From Desulfosarcina widdelii (lineage in GTDB: Bacteria > Desulfobacterota > Desulfobacteria > Desulfobacterales > Desulfosarcinaceae), in NCBI RefSeq assembly GCF_009688965.1, contig NZ_AP021875.1, forward strand, positions 1,426,001 through 1,490,000: DNA of 64,000 nucleotides, written 5' to 3'. The translations under genes and the position numbers were made by a program. Position 1 is the stretch's first letter. Each line of letters starts with the position of its first letter. Under the pieces are notes generated by a model that saw only the letters and a program-made list of their open reading frames with translations, was not told the origin of the DNA and ran no database searches. Shown here one piece after another: positions 44,049 to 53,600 of the stretch.

Positions 44049-45044
44049 ATGAAAAAAAAACCGACACTGCACGATGTCTATCGTGCCCGGGCACGCATCA
44101 AGCCCCTCGTCGTTGAGACGCCACTTCTGGAATCCGCCGAATTGGCGGACAGAACAGGTGCCCGAACGGTCCATTTGAAAATGGAATGCCTGCAGAATAC
44201 CGGCGCTTTTAAAGTGCGGGGCGCCGCAAACAAAATTTTAAGTCTTTCCGAAGAAGAAAAACATAAGGGCGTCATCACCTTTTCCACCGGCAATCACGGC
44301 AAGGCGGTGGCCTATGTGGCCGGACGCACCGGCATCAAGGCGGTTGTCTGTTTGTCTGAACACGTCGCTGCATACAGGGCCGACACGATCGGAAAACTGG
44401 GCGCGGAAGTCTCCATCAAAGGGAATTCCCAGGATGAAGCCGAGAAAAATTATCGTCAACTGACAGCGTCCCGCGGGCTTGTCCCGGTGGTTCCGTTTGA
44501 CGACCCCATGATTATCGCCGGTCAGGGAACCATTGCCCTCGAAATGATTGCAGCGCTTCCAGATACCGATGTATTGCTGGTTCAATTGTCCGGCGGCGGA
44601 CTGCTGGCCGGAATTGCCATGGCCGCCAAATCGATCAATCCGGATATTCACATCGTGGGACTCTCCCTACAGCGGTCTCCGGCTATGCTGGAAAGTCTGA
44701 AAGCGGGCGCACCCGTTCAGGTGGAAGAAAAAAACTCTCTTGCCGATTCGCTTTTGGGCGGCATCGGCTTCGACAATCGATACACAATGCCTTTGGTGGA
44801 AAAATATACCGACGAACACGTGCTGGTTTCCGAAGAAGATATCAAGGCAGGCATGTATTTCCTGTTCGAAGCCCATCGAACCATTGCCGAAGGGGCCGCG
44901 GCCGTCGGTGTGGGGGCCTTGCTGAGCGGCCGGATCGATGTGACCGGCAAACGCGTGGCGACAGTGATTACCGGCGCCAGCGTGGAGTCGTCCACCTACC
45001 TGTCGGTCATCCGGCAACAGCATGAAAGGAATTGCCATCCATGA
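44049..45044 (+). CDS. eutB: EutB-like PLP-dependent lyase (threonine dehydratase family)
   Basis: 331 residues of fold type II: PLP lysine Lys55 in N-T-G-A-F-K-V-R-G-A, the S-T-G-N-H-G-K-A-V-A motif, the glycine loop S-G-G-G-L-L-A-G and the closing T-G-A-S. It lacks the C-terminal regulatory ACT domain of biosynthetic threonine dehydratases. In 5-hydroxyectoine utilisation EutB is proposed to act with EutC in removing the hydroxyl group. The next gene, EutC-like, overlaps by 4 bases (ATGA), which strongly supports the pair. ATG at 44049 has only a weak ribosome site; an upstream start inside the Usp gene is rejected. A generic threonine/serine dehydratase is the alternative. Confidence 0.82.
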   Translation: MKKKPTLHDVYRARARIKPLVVETPLLESAELADRTGARTVHLKMECLQNTGAFKVRGAANKILSLSEEEKHKGVITFSTGNHGKAVAYVAGRTGIKAVVCLSEHVAAYRADTIGKLGAEVSIKGNSQDEAEKNYRQLTASRGLVPVVPFDDPMIIAGQGTIALEMIAALPDTDVLLVQLSGGGLLAGIAMAAKSINPDIHIVGLSLQRSPAMLESLKAGAPVQVEEKNSLADSLLGGIGFDNRYTMPLVEKYTDEHVLVSEEDIKAGMYFLFEAHRTIAEGAAAVGVGALLSGRIDVTGKRVATVITGASVESSTYLSVIRQQHERNCHP

Positions 45045-46030
45045 TTCGAATCCTTGACGAAAAAGAGATCCGGCAGTTGGTTTCACTGGACCTGTCGGTG
45101 GTCGACGCCATCGAAACCGGCTTTAGCGAACTGGCCAAGGGAAACGCCTTGGTGCCCCCGATCATGATGATTCCGGTACCGGAGAAAAAGGGCGAAGTGG
45201 ACATCAAGAGCGCCTATATCAAGGGCATCGACCAGTTGGCCATCAAGGTGGCATCCGGATTTTTCGAAAACAGCCGGCTTGACCTGCCCTCCCAGAGCGG
45301 CCAGATGCTGGTGCTCAGCGCTGAAACCGGATTTTTGCAGGGGGTTCTGTTGGACAACGGCTACCTGACCCAGGTGCGCACCGCAGCCGCCGGAGCAGTC
45401 GCAGCCAAATACCTGGCCCCGCAGACGGCCGATGCCGTGGGGGTGATCGGCTCGGGCGTTCAGGCGCGCTTCCAGATAGAAGCCCTGCACCTGATACGAT
45501 CATTTTTCACCGTCCATATGTTCAGCCTGGACGCCGACGATCTGAAAGACCGCTACGTTAGCGACATGCAGCGACGTCTTCCGGACGTCACGGTCGTCAA
45601 GGCCCCCAGCTTGGAGGCGGTGGTCAGGGAAAGCAGCGTCGTGGTTACCACCACGCCGGCCCGCAGCGGTTTTCTCAAGGCGGACTGGCTGCATCCGGGG
45701 CTGCACATCACATCCATGGGAAGCGATACGGAAGAAAAGCAGGAACTGGAGGCCGAAGTGCTCACAAGGGCGGATCTGGTGGTCTGCGACCTCAAGGCCC
45801 AGAGCGTGCGCCTTGGAGAACTGCGCAGCGCCGTCGAGCAGGGCCTGATGCCGGCGGATGCACCCGTGGTCGAATTGGGGGCCATCGTCAACAAAAAGGC
45901 CCCGGGCCGCACAGCGGACGACCAGATTACCGTTTGCGACCTGACCGGTGTGGGCGTCCAGGATACCATGATTGCCATCAAAACGCTGGCCCTGGCAGAA
46001 AAGCGGGGTATCGGCCGCGTCATTTCCTGA
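45041..46030 (+). CDS. eutC: EutC-like ornithine cyclodeaminase/mu-crystallin family protein
   Basis: 329 residues: substrate domain (V-D-A-I-E-T-G-F, K-S-A-Y-I-K-G, A-I-K-V-A-S-G-F), then a Rossmann domain with V-G-V-I-G-S-G-V-Q-A-R-F and late S-M-G-S-D, E-L-G-A-I-V-N. Family members are NAD(P)-dependent ornithine cyclodeaminases, ketimine reductases or opine-type dehydrogenases; EutC is the form found with EutB in hydroxyectoine clusters. ATG at 45041 follows AAAGGA and overlaps eutB; a TTG at 45032 is too close to that site. No cyclodeaminase-specific residue can be confirmed here. Confidence 0.84.
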   Translation: MIRILDEKEIRQLVSLDLSVVDAIETGFSELAKGNALVPPIMMIPVPEKKGEVDIKSAYIKGIDQLAIKVASGFFENSRLDLPSQSGQMLVLSAETGFLQGVLLDNGYLTQVRTAAAGAVAAKYLAPQTADAVGVIGSGVQARFQIEALHLIRSFFTVHMFSLDADDLKDRYVSDMQRRLPDVTVVKAPSLEAVVRESSVVVTTTPARSGFLKADWLHPGLHITSMGSDTEEKQELEAEVLTRADLVVCDLKAQSVRLGELRSAVEQGLMPADAPVVELGAIVNKKAPGRTADDQITVCDLTGVGVQDTMIAIKTLALAEKRGIGRVIS

Positions 46031-46077
46031 TAACATGACGCCACGCCGGCAGCGCATGGATCGAAAAGGGTGCGACA

Positions 46078-47262
46078 ATGCCAAGCAAGCTTATTTTTTC
46101 TCAAGATGAGTATGCTCGCCGGATCAGGCGGGTCAAGGAAGCCATGGATCGGCAGGGCATGGAAACGCTGCTGGTGGTCGATCCGGCCAACATGAACTAC
46201 CTGACCGGCTACGACGGCTGGTCCTTTTATGTTCATCAGGGGGTGATCCTCTCTGTGGACAGCGATGCGCCCCTGTGGTTCGGCAGGCAGCAGGACGCCA
46301 ACGGCGCCCGCTTGACCACCTGGCTGCCCGATGACCGCATCTTCGGCTACCCGGACAAATACGTGCAGTCGCGGGTCACCCACACCATGCGCTACGTGGC
46401 CCGACTGATGCGCGATCAGGGCCTTGCGGAAAAACGCCTCGGCCTGGAGATGGACGCCTACTGGTTCAGTGCGCGCATGTATCTCATCCTTCAGGAAGAG
46501 ATGCCCCAATCCGTTTTATTGGACGCCACCAACCTGGTCAACTGGGTCAAGACGGTCAAATCCGAAGCGGAAATCGGCTATATGCGCGAGGCGGCCAGAA
46601 TCTGCGAACAGGTGATGCAGACGGCCGTCGACACCATTGCCCCCGGCGTTCGGGAAAAGGATGCGGCGGCTCGGGTAGCGGCGGCCCAGATTGCCGGCAC
46701 CGACGAATACGGCGGCTCGTCCCCCGCCATTTTTCCCATCATGCCGTCGGCCGAACGCACCGCCACCGCCCATCTGACCTTCGATGCGGACCGGTCATAT
46801 GCTGCCGGCGACGTGGTGCTGCTGGAGCTGGCCGGCGCCCGGCACCGGTACCATGCCCCCTTGTCGCGCACGGTGTATCTCGGCGACCCGCCCGAAGATC
46901 TGGCAAAAACCGCCGACGGGGTCGTCACCGGCCTGAAGGAAACCCTGGAAGATATGGGCCCCGGCATGACCGCCGAGGAGGTGGAAGCACGCTGGCGGGC
47001 GGCCATTGCCCACACCGGTGTGGTCAAACCCTCCCGGGTCGGTTACTCCTTCGGCTTGAACTATGTGCCGGACTGGGGGGAGCACACCGTGAGCCTGCGC
47101 CCCGGCGACAAGACGATTCTGGAGCCGGGCATGACCATTCACTTCATGCCCGGCATCTGGCTGGACACCTACGGGTTCGAATGCAGCGAGCCGGTGCTGA
47201 TCACCGCAAGCGGATGCGAGAAGTTTATCGAGTTTCCGCAGCAATTGTTCGTCAAGGGTTGA
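46078..47262 (+). CDS. doeA: DoeA-like hydrolase (M24 creatinase/ectoine hydrolase family), copy 2
   Basis: 394 residues, same two-domain plan as the copy at 36868: NMNYLTGYDGWSFYVHQG, L-N-Y-V-P-D-W-G-E-H-T and F-E-C-S-E-P. The segment L-T-G-Y-D-G-W-S-F-Y-V-H-Q is the form I associate with ectoine hydrolases, so of the two this is the better DoeA candidate. LLELAGARHRYHAPLSRT again has Glu and Pro where M24 metallopeptidases have their two Asp ligands. It ends the operon, 47 bases after the EutC-like gene; the ribosome site is weak (AAGGGTGCGACA). A dispersed repeat follows. Confidence 0.88.
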   Translation: MPSKLIFSQDEYARRIRRVKEAMDRQGMETLLVVDPANMNYLTGYDGWSFYVHQGVILSVDSDAPLWFGRQQDANGARLTTWLPDDRIFGYPDKYVQSRVTHTMRYVARLMRDQGLAEKRLGLEMDAYWFSARMYLILQEEMPQSVLLDATNLVNWVKTVKSEAEIGYMREAARICEQVMQTAVDTIAPGVREKDAAARVAAAQIAGTDEYGGSSPAIFPIMPSAERTATAHLTFDADRSYAAGDVVLLELAGARHRYHAPLSRTVYLGDPPEDLAKTADGVVTGLKETLEDMGPGMTAEEVEARWRAAIAHTGVVKPSRVGYSFGLNYVPDWGEHTVSLRPGDKTILEPGMTIHFMPGIWLDTYGFECSEPVLITASGCEKFIEFPQQLFVKG

Positions 47263-47286
47263 CGGATTTGTAGAAAGTACCAAACT

Positions 47287-47358
47287 CGTCATGCCGGACT
47301 TGATCCGGCATCCAGAAAATATTGAAACAACTGGATTCCGGCCTGCGCCGGAATGACG
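47287..47358. repeat. Dispersed palindromic repeat, copy 1
   Basis: CGTCATGCCGG-A-CTTGATCCGGCATCC, a spacer, then GGATTCCGGC...GCCGGAATGACG. Internal arms pair (ATGCCGGA / TCCGGCAT) and the outer ends CGTCAT / ATGACG pair. A second copy lies at 59213-59284. It follows the operon's last gene and may help end its transcript. This type of element is widespread in Proteobacteria. Confidence 0.75.
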
Positions 47359-47391
47359 AAAATATTATAATCTTTATTTTTTACGTGTCCG

Positions 47392-48465
47392 TCATTCTTT
47401 AATCTTCGACGTTGCCGGGATCAACGTCTGCGTCGATATAATCCCGTCGATCAGGCGAACCTTGGAATGGGTGAACTGGCCGATGACCTCGGCGTCGGAG
47501 GAAAGCAGGTCGCGCGTCAGGACCACTTTGATCAAGATGTCGATGCTGCCGTGGATGGAGTGAACCTCCCTGACTTCCGGCAGCGCAAACAACTTGTCCA
47601 CCACTTTCAATTCCCGTCGGGCTTCCACGTTGATCATGATAAAGGCCGTGATGCTGCGCAGCATTTCCGGGTACTCATTTTTGTCCATATTGGCCATTTT
47701 CTCTCTGAATGCCTCCATATCCTTGGGTATCCGTTCGTCGATGCCGATGCCGTAGTGGCGAGGGCGTCCCTTTTGCCAGTGGTGAAAGGAAACGTAGGCG
47801 TAAAGGTCGTCCAGGGTCCGTCCGGGAAAAGAGTCCAGCAGACCGCCCTTTTCGATGATGCCGATCATGGGCCGATAAATGGTCCGGTGCCAGTCCTCGG
47901 CGGCTTCCTGAAGCGTGGCTCCCGGCTTTTCGCCGCCGGCCAGGAAGGCCCGGTGGGATTCCACCTGTTCGAGCAGGATAACAAACTGGCCGACTTCCGA
48001 GATATCCAGGGAATGGGCCAGTCCGGTCTGCTCCATGAACTCTTTTTTCTCCCGGTAGATGATGTTCTCCAGGGTGTTGCTCGACGGGATGAATTCGACG
48101 ATCCTGGCCATGATGTCGCTGCGGCCGAAATCCTTGGCAGCCGAGATGCGGTGGTTCCCGTCCAGGACGTAGTACTCGTCTTTAATCTGATACAACTTGA
48201 CCGGCGGCAGGGTTTTGCCTTCCCGCATGGCCTGTTTGATGCTGATCAACCGGTCCGGCGGAACGTGGTCCTTGAGTTTGAACTGGCTGTCAAAATCCTG
48301 GTAGCGCCCCACGCTACCGACGATCTTTTCCAGAGGTACGCTGCAGATGCCGCGATCGACGTGATCGAAGGCCTCCTCGCATTCCTGATTCTCCCGGAAG
48401 CATTTGGCCTGGCTGTTTTTTTTGCCGGGCCAGATTTTTTTGACGAGATCCGTAAGGCTACCCAT
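47392..48465 (-). CDS. ParB-like nuclease-fold / DUF4032-like / AsnC-ligand-domain fusion protein
   Basis: 357 residues. The N-terminal third (about 45-140) has a ParB-like fold: P-L-E-K-I-V-G-S-V, I-K-Q-A-M-R-E-G-K-T-L-P-P-V and D-G-N-H-R-I-S-A-A. The middle (about 150-265) contains W-H-R-T-I-Y-R-P-M and F-P-G-R-T-L-D-D-L-Y-A-Y-V, as in DUF4032-type proteins. The C-terminal 80 residues (I-T-A-F-I-M-I-N-V-E ... V-R-E-V-H-S-I-H-G-S-I-D-I) match the AsnC/Lrp ligand-binding (RAM) domain, without any Lrp helix-turn-helix. ATG at 48465 follows GGAGGT and overlaps the phosphoesterase gene by 8 bases. Possibly a metabolite-sensing regulatory protein; function unknown. Confidence 0.8.
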   Translation of the reverse strand: MGSLTDLVKKIWPGKKNSQAKCFRENQECEEAFDHVDRGICSVPLEKIVGSVGRYQDFDSQFKLKDHVPPDRLISIKQAMREGKTLPPVKLYQIKDEYYVLDGNHRISAAKDFGRSDIMARIVEFIPSSNTLENIIYREKKEFMEQTGLAHSLDISEVGQFVILLEQVESHRAFLAGGEKPGATLQEAAEDWHRTIYRPMIGIIEKGGLLDSFPGRTLDDLYAYVSFHHWQKGRPRHYGIGIDERIPKDMEAFREKMANMDKNEYPEMLRSITAFIMINVEARRELKVVDKLFALPEVREVHSIHGSIDILIKVVLTRDLLSSDAEVIGQFTHSKVRLIDGIISTQTLIPATSKIKE

Positions 48466-49057
48466 GGTCGACCTCCAGAAGATGCCAGGCAAATGCGTTG
48501 ATCACCTGCGTTTCGCCCACCCGCGTCATCCGCTGGGACGGATCGGTAAAGTGGGCGTGAATGTGGCCGTGAACGAAATAGCGCGGCTTGAACCGGGCGA
48601 TGAGTTTGAGGAAGCTTTTAAAGCCCCGATGGCATCGATCTTCGGCGTCGTTGATGTGACGGGGCGGGGCATGGGTGACCACAATATCCACGCCGCCGCC
48701 GAGCCAGAGCCCCGGCATCATGCGCCAGATCATTCGGCGCATCTGGTACTCCCGGTACTGAATCGGACCACCGTTGTACCATCGCGATCCTTCCAGCCCC
48801 ATGAACCGGAGGCCGTTGAAAGAAATGCGCCGCTGATGAATGTTCAGGCACCCCACGGGAGGCGAGGACCGGTAGCGGATATCGTGGTTGCCGCGCACGT
48901 AAAACAACGGCACATCCAGTTTTTCACGGATGGCGGAAAGATATTCCGGCGGCAGGTCGCCGCAGCTGAGGATCAGTTCCACACTGCGAAAACGCCGGGC
49001 ATCGATTCGATCGGACAGTTCCGGAACGACAATGTCGGATATGGCCAATATTTTCAT
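48458..49057 (-). CDS. Calcineurin-like metallophosphoesterase
   Basis: 199 residues with metallophosphoesterase motifs in order: I-S-D-I-V-V-P-E (usual D-x-H, here the His position is Val), S-C-G-D-L-P-P, R-G-N-H-D, V-T-H-A-P-P and H-G-H-I-H. The missing first His is seen in a subfamily of small phosphoesterases, so activity is still likely. It is the first gene of a two-gene unit with the ParB/AsnC fusion protein, overlapping by 8 bases. Substrate unknown (cyclic nucleotide or phosphodiester). Confidence 0.86.
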   Translation of the reverse strand: MKILAISDIVVPELSDRIDARRFRSVELILSCGDLPPEYLSAIREKLDVPLFYVRGNHDIRYRSSPPVGCLNIHQRRISFNGLRFMGLEGSRWYNGGPIQYREYQMRRMIWRMMPGLWLGGGVDIVVTHAPPRHINDAEDRCHRGFKSFLKLIARFKPRYFVHGHIHAHFTDPSQRMTRVGETQVINAFAWHLLEVDHG

Positions 49058-49230
49058 AAAACGCTACCGTTTAGCGCCCACCAATGATCAACGCGGCGAT
49101 CCGGCTATTGCATCAGTGGGCATTTTCTTCCTCTTTACCCTTTTCATAGAGGGTTGTAAACGAACTTGACGAGCCTGATGGCCTTCGCGATAATTGCTAA
49201 AAATTCCCTTTTCACGTCAGGAGGCAGGAG

Positions 49231-50037
49231 ATGAACGACAAAATCCGGGCCGACTATTTCGCCCTGGACCGACCCGATGTAAGCATGTTTCTTTTTCATC
49301 CGCGAAAATCTTCCCCGAGTGCGGAAAACCGCGACAATTTTCAGGAGATCCGCATTCCCGTTGCCGAAGATATTGCCGTGGGCGCCCGCTTTCACCTGGC
49401 CGACGCCGGCGGGGCCACCCTGCTCTTCTTTCACGGCAACGGAGAAATCGTTGCCGACTACGACGACATCGCCCCGCTGTTCAATCGTCTTGGGATCAAT
49501 TTTCTGGTCGTGGATTATCGGGGATACGGGATTTCGGACGGCGCACCCACGGCATCCTCCATGATGGCCGATTGTCATCGGATCTTCGATTTCACCGAAA
49601 ACTGGAAAAGGGAAAAGGGGTTTTCCGGTCCCCTGATCGTCATGGGGCGTTCGTTGGGCAGTGCCTCGGCCCTGGAACTGGCTGCCAGTTACCCGGATCG
49701 GTTCGACGGGCTGATTATCGAAAGTGGATTTGCCTGGGCGGGACCGCTGCTGCGGCGTTTAGGGGTCGATCCGGAAGGTATTGGATGTGACGAGTCCGCA
49801 GGCTTTGCCAATGTGGACAAGATCGAACGCTTCGACAAGCCGACGGTAATCATCCATGCCGAGTTCGATCACATCATTCCTTTCAGCGACGGCGAGGCGC
49901 TCTACGATGCCAGCCCTGCCGTCGATAAAACGTTGGTCACCATTTACGGCGCCAACCACAACGACATCTTCCTGCGCGGCCTGGACCGCTATCTCGAGGC
50001 GGTCGGCAACCTCGCCCGCACGATCTCCAACCGGTGA
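49231..50037 (+). CDS. Alpha/beta hydrolase
   Basis: 268 residues: oxyanion segment L-F-F-H-G-N-G-E, D-Y-R-G-Y-G-I-S-D, nucleophile elbow M-G-R-S-L-G-S (Ser about 141), later E-F-D-H-I-I-P (acid) and G-A-N-H-N-D (His). This resembles the BEM46/ABHD13-like family of cytoplasmic serine hydrolases. No signal peptide. ATG follows CAGGAGG. It is convergent with the small HEAT-like gene, with a strong terminator between. Substrate unknown. Confidence 0.88.
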   Translation: MNDKIRADYFALDRPDVSMFLFHPRKSSPSAENRDNFQEIRIPVAEDIAVGARFHLADAGGATLLFFHGNGEIVADYDDIAPLFNRLGINFLVVDYRGYGISDGAPTASSMMADCHRIFDFTENWKREKGFSGPLIVMGRSLGSASALELAASYPDRFDGLIIESGFAWAGPLLRRLGVDPEGIGCDESAGFANVDKIERFDKPTVIIHAEFDHIIPFSDGEALYDASPAVDKTLVTIYGANHNDIFLRGLDRYLEAVGNLARTISNR

Positions 50038-50060
50038 TCATGGCCCGTTGAAAACAATAA

Positions 50061-50091
50061 GGTCCGGGTGATTGCAGCGGCCACCCGGACC
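50061..50091. terminator. Terminator hairpin between convergent genes
   Basis: GGTCCGGGTG and CACCCGGACC form a perfect 10-bp stem. On the minus strand TTATTGTTTTC follows, a T-rich tail; on the plus strand none. It mainly ends the minus-strand HEAT-like gene. Confidence 0.7.
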
Positions 50092-50120
50092 CGATGCCGT
50101 TTGTGTTCCCTCTTATACAA

Positions 50121-50309
50121 TTACGCTTCGGTCTCTCTCACCAGCAGGCTGTCCAGACGCAGCCTGGCTGCCTGGCATACCCCTGGATCTTCGTCCTTCT
50201 CGGCGATCTGCCCGAGGAGTTTGACATCCTTGATGCGTTCCAACGCCCGGATACGCACCTCGGGGTTGGAATTTTGCCAGCGGGGAACGAAAATATCGGA
50301 AAATTTCAC
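50121..50309 (-). CDS. Small HEAT-repeat-like protein
   Basis: 62 residues from a GTG start at 50309, which stands behind a strong GGAGGT and is preferred over an upstream ATG with no ribosome site. The protein (start MKFSDIFVPRWQNSNPEVR) forms about one and a half HEAT-like helical repeats: S-N-P-E-V-R-I-R-A-L-E-R-I and E-D-P-G-V-C-Q-A-A-R-L-R-L. Short HEAT-like proteins of this type are conserved in sulfate reducers as far as I recall, without known function. It lies alone between the alpha/beta hydrolase and the large permease fusion gene, with its own terminator. Confidence 0.72.
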   Translation of the reverse strand: MKFSDIFVPRWQNSNPEVRIRALERIKDVKLLGQIAEKDEDPGVCQAARLRLDSLLVRETEA

Positions 50310-50678
50310 GATACACCTCCAAAATTGTTTGATTACACCATCTGCGGCCATTCGCCGGCGGCCGGCGGACGCACGTTTACGCCCCAACCATCCGGCAAGG
50401 TCGGCAGTTCCTCTACCTCAATCGGTGAATCATCTCCCGGAACGCGTCACAGCTTCCCGGGAGTCGGGTAGGCACATTTTGATGATGGTCTTCATTGCGT
50501 ACGTCCTTCGGCGATACTGTCGCCGGTAAAAACGGGTATCGCAGGCAGTCTTGCAACAAGGGGCTGGCGGGTACGGCTACGACGATGCTCAATCGGCAGG
50601 TGGTTATTTTTGATTCAATTTTATTGTATAATTTTACATGCGATTCCACCGCCTGTCAAGTCATTATTGGCATATGTT
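50310..50678. other. Intergenic region, no gene recognised
   Basis: A 78-codon minus-strand frame (50413-50649) has no ribosome site or domain pattern and is not accepted. An AT-rich stretch with TATAAT near 50627 could be a promoter element, but no matching -35 box was found. Confidence 0.45.
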
Positions 50679-53600
50679 CTATTCGGCGGCGGTCAGGGGG
50701 GAAGGATAAAGCAGTCGGCCGGAGTCCTGGACGATCGCGCCCTGGATGACCCCGGCGGCGTCAAACGTGCTGCCGGCCACCTGGCCATCGAGCCCCATGA
50801 TCCGGCACCAGATGGAGGCTTCGATCTTCTTATCCAGGCGGTATCGATGATTGAATGCGGCTTTCAGACGCCGGTGGATGACGCGGGAGCTTTCCTCCGT
50901 CGTGCGGGACAGCACGGCAACCAGCGTGGAACTGTCAAAACGCCCCAGACGATCGATTTTGCGGAAGCTGATCGCCGCAATCCGTGCGACCTGCCGCAGG
51001 AACCGTTCCTCGTCCAACGGGTTTTCCAGGGGACCGGCATGGTGATTCTGAATTTTCAACAGACAAAACGCCAGCGGATCGCCGAATCGCCGGGAGCGCT
51101 GAATTTCCCTGTCCACGCATTCGAGCAATGCCTCCCGATTGAGCAGCCCGGTGTCTTCGTCCAGCCGGCATGAACGGGACAGACATTGGTCCGCCTGGAT
51201 CAGCTTCTCAGTGAGAATGGAAGACAGGTTGGCATACAGGCGGCCTGCGGTTCTCGGATACACCCGTCTTAGACGATCCAGGTGGGCTTGACTCAGGGCG
51301 AGAACTTCTCCCGCGACCACGGAAATCACCGAAACACAGCGGTGGCCGGAAGTCATGATCCCCATTTCTCCGATGACGTCGCCAAGCTGCAGACGGTTGA
51401 CCCGTGTACGGCAACCTTGCCTTCTTTCGAGACCACCGTGGGCTTCGACCATTTCGGCGTCAAAAATCCCGGAGATGACCACGAACAACCGGTCCGCCAC
51501 ATCGCCCTGGTCGAACAGGTGACTGCCGGCATCGATCTGAAGGATCTCGCCGGTCTTGAGAACGCGATGGACCTGCATTCGGGTCATTCCCCGCAGCAAC
51601 GGCACGGCCTGCTGCAGCCGGTTTCCCCCGATGCGAATCTGAAACACTTCCTCGAGGGTAATGGGCGAGACCCTGGACAGCAGCGCCGGCAAAATGAGCA
51701 GCCCGCCGACCGGGGCCGATACCATGGCCAGCATCGTCAGCAGACCGAATACGGCCGTAGGCGTAAAGTTGGAAAGCATAAGTATGGAAAACCCGGAACA
51801 AATGGCCAGACTGGTGGCGACCATGGGCCGACCGACCTGGCCTAAAGTCACGCCCATGGCGGCAACGGCATCCATCTGTTCTGTATAAGCCCGTTTATAG
51901 CAGGCCAGATAGTGAATGGTATCGTCCACGGCCAGACCGACGACGATGCTGGCGACCAGGCAGGTTCCCATGGATAGATCGATTCCCAGCCACCCCATGG
52001 CCCCGAAACCGACCAGGATGGGAAACAGGTTTGCCGCCAGGGCGATGATCCCGATTCTCGCGGAAAGAAACATTCCGAAAATCAGTGCGAACACCACACC
52101 CATGGTGATCGCAAGGCTCCAGACCTGGCCGTGGACCAGGTGTCGGCTGCCAAGGGACATGACCATCCCGAATCCGGTCACGCGGCAGATTGTCTCCGAT
52201 TTTTCCCGCAGCCGGCAGAAACCCATGATCCGCTTTTCCGCATCGGCAAAGGCTCTGGCGGTGGAAAGCCGGGTCAGCATGGTGATGTTGGCCTTGGCGA
52301 AATCCTCGCTGACATAACGGCGCAGAATATCCCTGCCCAGCAGCGATTTGAACTGGTTCACCAGCATGCCCACCTCGTAGTCTGCGCCGGGCAGCGCATA
52401 ATAGTCCGGATCGAATCGATGGGTCACGTAGTTGACCAGCATCAGATAATCGGCCAGAGAGAGCGTCTTGTCCACGCCCGGGACGGTTGCGAGAAATTGC
52501 TGGTATTCGGCCAACTCCTCGATGGCCGGCCGTCTGAGGAAATAATCCTCCCGGTCGGCGCCGAGCACCAGATCCAGCGGGAAACTGCCCGACAGGTGGC
52601 GATAGATATCGTGGAAATGCATGCTGACGGCGGTGTTGCCCCGAAAGTACGCCAGCGGATTGGTTTCCACCCGGATCCGCATAATCCCGACGACGGCAAA
52701 AAGGGACAACAGGACCAGCAGGCCGAAAAGGGTCTTGCGCCGACGGACGATCAGACGGGTCAACCGGTCCACCCGATCAGGGGAAAAAAGCAGTGACATG
52801 GTGTCCGGCGGCCGTTTTCGAAGCATGGGCCAGGCCAGCGCCAGCAGGCATGGGAAAAAGGTCAGCACGACAACCAGCAGGGCCAGTACACCCAGGCAGG
52901 CAAAACCGCTGAATTCCCGGACGGCCTCGATAGGAGTCACCGCAAGGGAGGCGATGCCTGCGATGGTCGTGCAGACGGCGATAACAGTGGGAAACGTCGT
53001 ACGTGAATAGGTGTCCTCCAGGGCTGGAATAAATTCACTGCTGACGGCAATGTGTTTTCTGAAGATGCAGTAGATGTATAGGCAATAAGCCGTACCCACG
53101 GCAATTTGCAGGATCGGCACCGCAACGGTCAGAATGTTCAGTGACACCCCGAACCAGGCCATGGCACCCAGGGTCCATACGGCGGCCACGGCAACGGAAA
53201 CCAGAATCATGGCCATCTCCAGAAAACTTCTGAACATCGCCAGCAGAAGGATGGCGATAATCGCAAGGGTACACAGCGGCAAACGGATAAAATCCCGCTG
53301 CGCATAACGGGCCAGGGCAACACAAACCGGCGGCATGCCGATCTGATACGCCAGATGATGCGCCCGTTCGCTGCGCAGTTCCGCCCGAACGGCCAACGTC
53401 ACCGCTTCCTGGTAGGCGCCGTCGTCCAGCACGAGAGTGATGCCTGAAACCTTGCGATCCGGCGAGATCAGGTACCGCTGAAATATGCGAACCGGCGCGG
53501 TCAACGCGGCAAACCGCTGCAGGGACCACTCGTCCCGAGGGTCCACCGACGATTTGATCCGGGGCAGGCTGATCACCCGCTGAACGCCGGGAATCTGCTC

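Noticed and set aside
50413..50649. 78-codon minus-strand frame
   Set aside because: No ribosome site or domain signature; composition like non-coding sequence.
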